The notes beneath the pieces are model-generated. The model saw nothing but the letters and a program-made list of their open reading frames with translations, was not told where the DNA came from and searched no databases. Below, one piece after another: positions 58,431-64,000 of a DNA stretch of 64,000 nucleotides. Positions within the stretch are counted from its first letter, which is position 1. Each line of letters starts with the position of its first letter. Source of the DNA: DASXUC01 sp036004445 (GTDB lineage Bacteria; Sysuimicrobiota; Sysuimicrobiia; Sysuimicrobiales; Kaftiobacteriaceae); assembly GCA_036004445.1 (NCBI GenBank), contig DASYRL010000051.1:17934-81933 (forward strand), given 5' to 3'. A program made the position numbers and the translations under genes.

Positions 58431-60244
58431 CTCGACCGCCAGCGGCGCGCGAGGCGGCCCGCCGCGCGGTTGCCGTCGGCGCGGAGACGCTGCTGGACCT
58501 GCAGCATGCCGACGGCCGCTGGGAAGGCATCGTGCGCTGCGATCCCGCCGTGACCGCCATGTTTCTGCTCGTGGCACGGTACGTCGGCGGCCTGAGTCCG
58601 GCCATCGAGGACTCGATGCTCGCCCATCTCGATACCACTCAGCTGGTCGGGGGTGGCTGGGCATTGTATCCGGGTGGCCCGGCTTCGCTTGACGCCACGC
58701 TACTGTGCTATGCGGCGTTGCGGTTTGCCGGCCGCGACATGCACAGCGATCCGATGCGCCGGGCGCGCGCGGTCATTCTGGCCGGGGGCGGGTTGGAACG
58801 GGTGGGTTTCATCCCCCGCACGGCCCTGGCATTCTGGGGCCAGATTCCGCTCTCCGGGCTTCCCTATCTCTCCCCGAAGCTGCTGTTCCTCCCGCGTTGG
58901 ATTCATCCAAACTTCTTCGACCTCGGTATCCTCCTCACACCGGTCCTCGGGATGGAACTGCTGCTCAAGCGGCAGGCCGCCAAGCGGCCGGCGGCGGGGG
59001 TGCTGGAGGAACTTCGGACGGGAGAGCCCTTCCCGCGTGCGGTCATGAGTCCCACCGGTGCCGCGGTCTCCTGGGTGAGCCGGGTGGTCGATGCCGCGGT
59101 TCCCGCGCAGGGGCTGGATCGCCGTGCCGCGGACTGGCTGGCAGGGATGCAGAACCCCGACGGCCTCTGGGCCGGGATGGCCTTCTTCACGGTCCGCGCG
59201 ATGATGGCCTTGCACGCGATGGACCCGCTTCGCTACCGGCCGCACATCGAACAGAGTATGGCCGCGATGATCCAGCTGCAGGTCACTGATCCTGGAGGAA
59301 CCCGCTGGCAGGCACTCGCCCGCAGTCCGGCGCTCGATACGGCCATTGCCGTCGCGGCTCTTCTCGACGCCGGTGTGACCCCCGACGACCCCCGCATCGT
59401 GCTCGCGTGTCGCTGGCTCCTCACCGCGCGGGGGACCGCGCCGGGGTGGAGCTTCGCGCCGGCCAACACGCGGACCCCGGATACGGACACGACCCTGCAC
59501 GTCCTCGAGGTGCTGGCGCGCGCGCCCCGGGGGCTGGCTGGATTGGATGAAGCCATCGAGACCGGGACGGCCTGGCTGTTGCAGATGCAGGACCTCGGCG
59601 GTTGGGCGATGTGGTCTCCCGGTTCGCGGTTCCGCCGGTCGCTGGTGCGCGAACTGGAACTCAACGGTGCGATCGATACGAGCACGCCGGACGTCACCGC
59701 CCGGATCGTACGGGCCCTGGTGCAGCTGCGGGTTCGTCTGCGGGGCGCGTCAAGACGCCGGACCGACGCCGCGATCGCACGCGCGGTGTCCTACCTCAGC
59801 CGAACGCAGCGGCCGGATGGGGCCTGGCCGGGCCGGTGGGCGGTGAACTTCGGCTACGGGTCGGCGCAGGGGCTGACCGCGACGGCCGCCGCGGGACACT
59901 CCGCTGCCGCCGCACGGGCCCGGGGCTTCCTGCTGGAGATCCAACAGTCCGATGGCGGTTGGGGAGAATCTGCCGACTCCGACGACGCGGGGCACTTCGT
60001 TCCGGCCGCGTCGACGACGACGCAGACCTCGCTGGTAATGCTGGGACTGCTCGCCGCTCGACCCGAATCCGACGCCGCGTTGACGCGCGCCGCGGCTTTC
60101 TTGCTGGAGCGGCAGCGCGACGGACGGTGGGACGATGAGACGTTTTGCCAGACGATGTTGCCGGGACGGCTGTACTTCCAGAACTCTCTCCTCGCCCACT
60201 GCCTGGCGGTAGCCGCGTTGGGTCGAGTGGTGGTCACCCGATGA
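58424..60244 (+). CDS. Squalene-hopene-cyclase-like class II terpene cyclase 2 (DxDTT)
   Basis: This is a tandem paralogue of cyclase 1 with the same architecture and the same acid motif position (D353-T-D355-T-T, in TPDTDTTLHVLE). QW repeats include LQHADGRWEG, MQNPDGLWAG, TQRPDGAWPGRW and IQQSDGGWGES. Its ATG overlaps the stop of cyclase 1 by 7 nt, so both are made together. Length 606 aa. The pair may act as a hetero-oligomer or cyclise two ends or two substrates; sequence alone does not say. Confidence 0.8.
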   Translation: MLTRPPAAREAARRAVAVGAETLLDLQHADGRWEGIVRCDPAVTAMFLLVARYVGGLSPAIEDSMLAHLDTTQLVGGGWALYPGGPASLDATLLCYAALRFAGRDMHSDPMRRARAVILAGGGLERVGFIPRTALAFWGQIPLSGLPYLSPKLLFLPRWIHPNFFDLGILLTPVLGMELLLKRQAAKRPAAGVLEELRTGEPFPRAVMSPTGAAVSWVSRVVDAAVPAQGLDRRAADWLAGMQNPDGLWAGMAFFTVRAMMALHAMDPLRYRPHIEQSMAAMIQLQVTDPGGTRWQALARSPALDTAIAVAALLDAGVTPDDPRIVLACRWLLTARGTAPGWSFAPANTRTPDTDTTLHVLEVLARAPRGLAGLDEAIETGTAWLLQMQDLGGWAMWSPGSRFRRSLVRELELNGAIDTSTPDVTARIVRALVQLRVRLRGASRRRTDAAIARAVSYLSRTQRPDGAWPGRWAVNFGYGSAQGLTATAAAGHSAAAARARGFLLEIQQSDGGWGESADSDDAGHFVPAASTTTQTSLVMLGLLAARPESDAALTRAAAFLLERQRDGRWDDETFCQTMLPGRLYFQNSLLAHCLAVAALGRVVVTR

Positions 60245-60897
60245 CACCGGTCGAGTGGCTGATCGTACTATTCCTGGGCGTTCGGGTGCTGGCCGTCAGC
60301 AGGCGGCGCGGGGGATGGATCGCGGAAGCCCTGGCCGACGCCCCGCTGATCCTGCCGTGCATCCTCCTCCAGGAAGCGCGAGTCTTCCCGCAGCAGGCCT
60401 GGAGCGTTTGGCTTCCCGGGGGCGTGCCACTCCTCGCTGTGCTGTCCGGAGTCGCCCTGCTCGGAGGCGCCGTGACGCTGTCGGCACGCCTGTCCAGCAC
60501 GCTCACCCATCGCTATCGCTGGGCGCGCACTCCGTGGTCACTCTCCGTCATGGATGCCGTCGTCCTGGCTGGATTGACCCTGGGAATGGAGACCGTCCTG
60601 TTCTCAGCCGGAGGGTGGACGTATCGGTTTAGCAGTTCGCTGGGGACCATCCCGGGCATCGGGATTCCCTGGACGGCCGCGATCGGTGCGGGCGGATTCG
60701 GATTGTTTTGCGCGGCAAGTCTCAGGCAGTTCCGGAGGTGGGCATCGGATGAAGTCAGGCGATTGGCTGTTTGGGGTCGTACTGCTTTTGGCTCTGCTCC
60801 TGCGCCGGCGGTCGCCCCACCTCCGCGCGGAGCTCGTGCTGGGCTTGGGGTTTGGCGTGTTGTGGGAGGTGTTGTTCTCCGACTTCTGGAGCTATGA
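60241..60897 (+). CDS. Small membrane protein of the terpene-type operon (possible frameshift at 3' end)
   Basis: Its ATG overlaps the cyclase 2 stop (ATGA). Roughly five spans: 5-20, 40-58, 60-85, 102-120 and 135-160, with METVLFSAGGWTYRF between spans 4 and 5, a pattern (E, then W.YRF) echoed by the next gene. No family is securely recognised; carotenoid-hydratase-like or other membrane isoprenoid enzymes are possibilities. The last 149 nt overlap the next gene in another frame and give a low-complexity tail, so a missing base near 60,740 that would restore an ATGA junction at 60749 is possible. Confidence 0.55.
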   Translation: MTPVEWLIVLFLGVRVLAVSRRRGGWIAEALADAPLILPCILLQEARVFPQQAWSVWLPGGVPLLAVLSGVALLGGAVTLSARLSSTLTHRYRWARTPWSLSVMDAVVLAGLTLGMETVLFSAGGWTYRFSSSLGTIPGIGIPWTAAIGAGGFGLFCAASLRQFRRWASDEVRRLAVWGRTAFGSAPAPAVAPPPRGARAGLGVWRVVGGVVLRLLEL

Positions 60898-61264
60898 TAC
60901 GCACCGGTTCGGCGTGTTCGCGGGGCTGGATATTCCCGTCGCGATCCTCGCAGGTTGGTCGGCGCTCTTCCTCTCGGGCATGGCCGCCGCTGAATACCTC
61001 GGCCACCTTGCGGGAAAGTACACGGACCGGCTGGGAGCGTGGAGTCAGGTCGTGTGGGACACGATCGCGTTCACGGTGCTTGGCGTGGCGCTGGAAACGC
61101 TCGGCATCCAGCTCCACCTCTGGCGCTACGAACCTGGTCTCGCCTGGGACATCCTGCCCGGCCTGGCCATCTCCGTCTTCGCTGCGTTTGCCTATGCCTC
61201 GATCGGGATCTTCATCCCGACGGCCCTGCGGCACTGGCGCTCCCGGCTACCGGCAGGACGGTAA
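60749..61264 (+). CDS. Small membrane protein of the terpene-type operon
   Basis: A 171-aa protein with about six spans and two similar halves: VLWEVLFSDFWSYDTHRFGVFAGLDIPVAI and VALETLGIQLHLWRYEPG followed by ILPGLAISVFAAFAY. Glu plus W.Y in each half suggest paired active-site residues. GGAGGTGG lies 7 nt before ATG 60749. The resemblance to the previous gene and its place after two terpene cyclases suggest an isoprenoid-modifying membrane enzyme, which is inference. The final 18 nt overlap the convergent gene at 61247. Confidence 0.6.
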   Translation: MKSGDWLFGVVLLLALLLRRRSPHLRAELVLGLGFGVLWEVLFSDFWSYDTHRFGVFAGLDIPVAILAGWSALFLSGMAAAEYLGHLAGKYTDRLGAWSQVVWDTIAFTVLGVALETLGIQLHLWRYEPGLAWDILPGLAISVFAAFAYASIGIFIPTALRHWRSRLPAGR

Positions 61265-61831
61265 GTCGATCGTGATCGGCGTGTTGAAATCGTAGTAATC
61301 GAACTGCGATTTCACCGACTCCGGCTCGTCTTCTTTCACTTCCAGGATCACCAACCGCTTGGGCAAACCAGTGGCAATCTCGACGTACAGGAGGTAGTGG
61401 CCCGCCGGCCCCCCGATCCGCAGCGTGTAGCTGTAGGTCTGCACGCGGACTCCCTCTAGCACCGCGAGACCGCCTTTCGCGACCGTGACGTCGCCGACCC
61501 ACCGCTCGGGATTGGTCTCGGGCAGTGTGTTGGGAATGCTCAGGCACCGCCAGTCCCCCCCGCTCACCCGCGCCCGCGCCTCCCTGCCGACGATGACGGT
61601 TTCGATCGTCGACGTGCCGACGACCTTGATCCGGAACCGATCCGGGTTGACCACCTCGACCGTCGTCGGGCGGCCCAGCACGCTGGTACGTGCGCGGTAA
61701 GTGGCCAGTCGCTGCAGCTTGATCAGCGCGGCCTGCGTTTCCGCCCAGGCCGCGAGATCGCCGCGCACGATGAGCCGGGGGGCGGCGCCGAGAGCCAGGA
61801 TCCCCGCGATACAGAGCACAATGATCCCCAT
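61247..61831 (-). CDS. Secreted LolA/RseB-like lipoprotein-binding fold protein
   Basis: An N-terminal hydrophobic segment (IMGIIVLCIAGILALGAA) is followed by a half-barrel pattern: TYRARTSVLGRPTTVEVVNPDRFRIKV, then a second sheet ending YLLYVEIATGLPKRLVILE, as in LolA-like or outer-membrane lipoprotein-sorting domains. Two cysteines are in WRCLSIP and LPSCR. I use ATG 61831 with GAGG just before it (194 aa); ATG 61921, which is coupled to the upstream RNase stop, would add 30 residues. Confidence 0.55.
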   Translation of the reverse strand: MGIIVLCIAGILALGAAPRLIVRGDLAAWAETQAALIKLQRLATYRARTSVLGRPTTVEVVNPDRFRIKVVGTSTIETVIVGREARARVSGGDWRCLSIPNTLPETNPERWVGDVTVAKGGLAVLEGVRVQTYSYTLRIGGPAGHYLLYVEIATGLPKRLVILEVKEDEPESVKSQFDYYDFNTPITIDLPSCR

Positions 61832-61923
61832 GATCCTCAGGTAGTCATTGCGAGCGGAGGAGCCGTAGCCGCGAGGAGGCAAAGCCGACGTGGCGGGGAG
61901 CAATCTCGGTACACTGATCATGA

Positions 61924-63282
61924 TCAAACTGTAACCGTTTCGCCTCGTGTTGGCACTTCGCAGGGGACTCCCTTCGCGGTCAGCGCCGCGGCGAGGGCTT
62001 CGCCCTGCGCCGGCTCACCGTGCACGCAGAACGCCCGGCCCACCTTCGGGATTCGGCCGATCCAGTCCAGGAGTTCGCTGCGGTCGGCGTGCGAGCTGAA
62101 CGCGTGCAGGCTGTGCACCTGCAGCCGGACGTCGAACTGGTCGTTGAGGATGCGCACGGGCGACACGCCGTCGGCCAGCCGCCGCCCCAGCGTGTGCGCG
62201 GCCTGGAACGACACAATGAGCAGCGCCGACCGCGGGTCGCCAACGTGGTGGGCGAGGTGGTGGAGGATGCGGCCGGACTCGCACATCCCGGAGGTCGCGA
62301 CCACGATGAAGGGGTTCGCCAGGGCGTTCAGCGCCTTCGACTCGTCGACCGACCGCACGTAGCGCAGCTGTTTGAAGCCGAACGGGTCGTGCCGCTCCAG
62401 ATGCGCGCGGATCTCGTCGTCAAAGCAGTCCTGGTGGAGGCGAAAGATCTCAGTAACGTCGACGGCCATCGGACTGTCCACGAAAACCGGCACCGGGGGA
62501 ATCTGCCCGGCCTCGCGCTGCCGGTGGAGCAGCCAGATCAGATCCTGCGCCCGCTCTACGGCGAAGGCAGGAATCAGCACTTTCCCGCCGCGGGCGATGG
62601 TCTCGCGCACCAGGGCCGCGACCTCGTGCTCGCCGTCGGCGAGATTCGCGTGCACGCGGTCGCCGTACGTCGACTCGGTAAGGAGGACGTCGACGGCCGG
62701 CAACACGTCCGGGTCACGCAGGATGGGAGCGTGCGGGCGGCCCAGGTCGCCGGTGAATCCTAAGACGCGGTCGTCGCTGGCCACCACCGTGAGTGCCGAG
62801 CCCAGGATGTGACCGGCGTCGAGAAAATGGACCGTCGCCGCACCCACAGGAAACGGGTGGCTGTAGGGGATGCTCACAAGCCGGCCGATGGCGGCTTCGG
62901 CGTCGGCCTTCGTGTACAGTGGCACGACCGGGGGCCCGACCTGGTGGCGGTTCAGGTACTCGGCATCCTGCGCCTGTACCTTCGCGGCGTCCCGGAGTAC
63001 GACCGCGGCGATGTCCCGCGTGGCCGGTGTGCAGTAGATCGAGCCGCGGAATCCTTGTTTGACCAGCGTGGGTAGGTTGCCGCAGTGGTCGAGGTGGGCA
63101 TGCGACAGGATGACGGCGTCGATGCCCGCCGCGTCGAAGGGGAGGCGGCGGTTGATCTGCGCCGCTTCCTCACGGCGGCCCTGATACAAGCCGCAGTCCA
63201 GCAGCACTCGGACGGCGCCGGTCTCGACCAGATGCATGGATCCGGTCACCGTGCGGACGGCGCCGAAGAACGTCACCTTCAT
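61924..63282 (-). CDS. Beta-CASP metallo-beta-lactamase RNase (CPSF/YSH1-like)
   Basis: The metal site is LSHAHLDHCGNLP (H61, H63, D65, H66), with the later HILGS and TFTGDLGR-type motif (GFTGDLGRPHAP). The beta-CASP domain is seen in FVDSPMAVDVTEIF, VATSGMCESGRIL and FSSHADRSELLDWI. There is no KH domain, so it is a bacterial single-chain form, 452 aa. Such enzymes are RNA endo- or exonucleases. It lies 12 nt after the M3 peptidase gene. Confidence 0.9.
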   Translation of the reverse strand: MKVTFFGAVRTVTGSMHLVETGAVRVLLDCGLYQGRREEAAQINRRLPFDAAGIDAVILSHAHLDHCGNLPTLVKQGFRGSIYCTPATRDIAAVVLRDAAKVQAQDAEYLNRHQVGPPVVPLYTKADAEAAIGRLVSIPYSHPFPVGAATVHFLDAGHILGSALTVVASDDRVLGFTGDLGRPHAPILRDPDVLPAVDVLLTESTYGDRVHANLADGEHEVAALVRETIARGGKVLIPAFAVERAQDLIWLLHRQREAGQIPPVPVFVDSPMAVDVTEIFRLHQDCFDDEIRAHLERHDPFGFKQLRYVRSVDESKALNALANPFIVVATSGMCESGRILHHLAHHVGDPRSALLIVSFQAAHTLGRRLADGVSPVRILNDQFDVRLQVHSLHAFSSHADRSELLDWIGRIPKVGRAFCVHGEPAQGEALAAALTAKGVPCEVPTRGETVTV

Positions 63283-63294
63283 GGGGTCTGATCC

Positions 63295-64000
63295 TTAAAC
63301 GTACGGGGCCCGGTCGAGTTCCTCGGCCAGCGCGCGGCTGAGCGGGCTGATCGCGTCATCATCGAACGCGAACCGCGCCCCGCTGGCTTTGAAGAGCTCG
63401 GGCAGGGGCCGAGATCCTCCCAGCGCCAGCGCCTCGAGGTAGCCGTCCAGCGCGCCGCGGAAATCCTGCCGCGACCGCTGCCAGATCTGCAGCGCGCCCA
63501 ACTGCGCGATCCCGTACTCGATGTAATAGAAGGGGTACTGAAAGACGTGCAGCTGCCGGTGCCAGGCCGACCGCAGCGCCGGCTCATAGCCAGACCAGTC
63601 CACGTCGGGCTGGAAGCGGCGGTAGAGCTCGATCCACTTCGCGCGCCGTGCGTCGCGCGTGTGACCCGGGTGGTCGTACAGCCAGTGCTGGAAGGCGTCG
63701 ATGATCGCGATCCACGGCAGGATGAGCAGGATCTTGTCGATCCGGTCGCGCAGGGCACGCCGGTAGACCGGCGGGTCGGGATAGTACGCGTCCAGGTACG
63801 GAAACGCCAGCAGCTCCATGCCCATCGAGGCGACTTCGGCGAACTCCGCGGGCGGGAAACGGTACTGCAGGACCTCCTGCTCGCGGGACGCAAACGCGTT
63901 GAACGCGTGCCCGCACTCGTGCACGAGCGTGACGACGTCGAGGTCGATGCCCACCGCGTTCATGAAGATGAACGGCAGCCGCTGCTCGGTGAGGTCGTGC
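63295..64000 (-). CDS. M3-family oligoendopeptidase, C-terminal part
   Basis: The gene runs off the window at its 5' end. Zn site is LVHECGHAFNAFAS (HExGH), preceded by LPFIFMNAVGIDLDVVT, and further on FYYIEYGIAQLGALQIWQRSRQD, the PepF-type substrate pocket motif. It would cleave short peptides in the cytoplasm. Only ~235 residues are visible. Next downstream is the beta-CASP gene, 12 nt away. Confidence 0.9.
   Translation of the reverse strand, partial: HDLTEQRLPFIFMNAVGIDLDVVTLVHECGHAFNAFASREQEVLQYRFPPAEFAEVASMGMELLAFPYLDAYYPDPPVYRRALRDRIDKILLILPWIAIIDAFQHWLYDHPGHTRDARRAKWIELYRRFQPDVDWSGYEPALRSAWHRQLHVFQYPFYYIEYGIAQLGALQIWQRSRQDFRGALDGYLEALALGGSRPLPELFKASGARFAFDDDAISPLSRALAEELDRAPYV

Overview
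This window is GC-rich bacterial DNA with tightly packed operons (many ATGA or TAATG overlaps) and no ribosomal genes to fix the taxonomy. The mix suggests an uncultivated soil or sediment bacterium: peptide/amide ABC uptake, F420/flavin LLM enzymes, hopene-cyclase-like enzymes, QueF and FdxA. A Terrabacteria-type lineage (Armatimonadota, Chloroflexota or CSP1-3-like) is my guess only.

Left part, 1-24.8 kb: a catabolic region for cyclic amides and carbamoyl compounds. It holds a DauR/YheO-type regulator, two family-5 solute-binding proteins, two Dpp-type permeases (no ATPase here), three cyclic-imide hydrolases, a TrzA-like and a CodA-like amidohydrolase, an M20 carbamoylase-like hydrolase, an M24 creatinase-like hydrolase and an asparaginase homologue with a changed active site. 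The minus-strand cluster running from 24.16 down to 8.0 kb begins with an unusual set: three DRE-TIM lyase/synthase paralogues that all carry Lys where a metal-binding Asp is expected, two LLM flavin/F420 oxidoreductases and a DUF1028 protein. An Lrp/AsnC regulator sits at its head. Two decayed genes (AbiEii-like, S9 peptidase) lie in this region, which stops at the 3' end of a tRNA-Gly(CCC) whose CCA end is one arm-end of a perfect 22-bp inverted repeat. This looks like a tRNA-anchored island.

Middle part, 25-41 kb: mainly chromosomal functions. These are a nucleotidyltransferase, stand-alone CoaB, GlyA, a MOSC protein translationally coupled to a phage/GTA-like holin and a GH73 endolysin, a PP-loop thiolase-type enzyme, nitroreductase, PQQ sugar dehydrogenase, tRNA-Ser(TGA) followed by a palindrome-rich region with tRNA fragments, aldo/keto reductase, a Lys-rich micro-ORF, P5C dehydrogenase, QueF/QueT, an FdxA-type ferredoxin, a histone-H1-like Lys/Arg protein and two small secreted proteins.

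41.0-49.2 kb is one seven-gene minus-strand operon: PEP-mutase/isocitrate-lyase family, MmgE/PrpD, an FbpABC-type transporter, a class III CoA-transferase and a citrate-synthase-like citryl-CoA lyase. It is probably uptake and CoA-dependent cleavage of a tricarboxylate-like acid. Two Crp-type proteins follow.

Right part, 50.6-64 kb: a phytoene-desaturase-like FAD enzyme, an S41 peptidase, a PEP-utilising protein without an ATP-grasp domain, an MFS carrier, then a terpenoid-type operon (two tandem squalene-hopene-cyclase homologues with DxDTT motifs plus two small membrane proteins), a LolA-like secreted protein, a beta-CASP RNase and the end of an M3 oligoendopeptidase.

Four intergenic spots carry inverted arms built from 8- or 9-nt tandem repeats, each flush against a stop codon. 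Several genes have a -10 hexamer 8-11 nt before the ATG, suggesting leaderless mRNAs.
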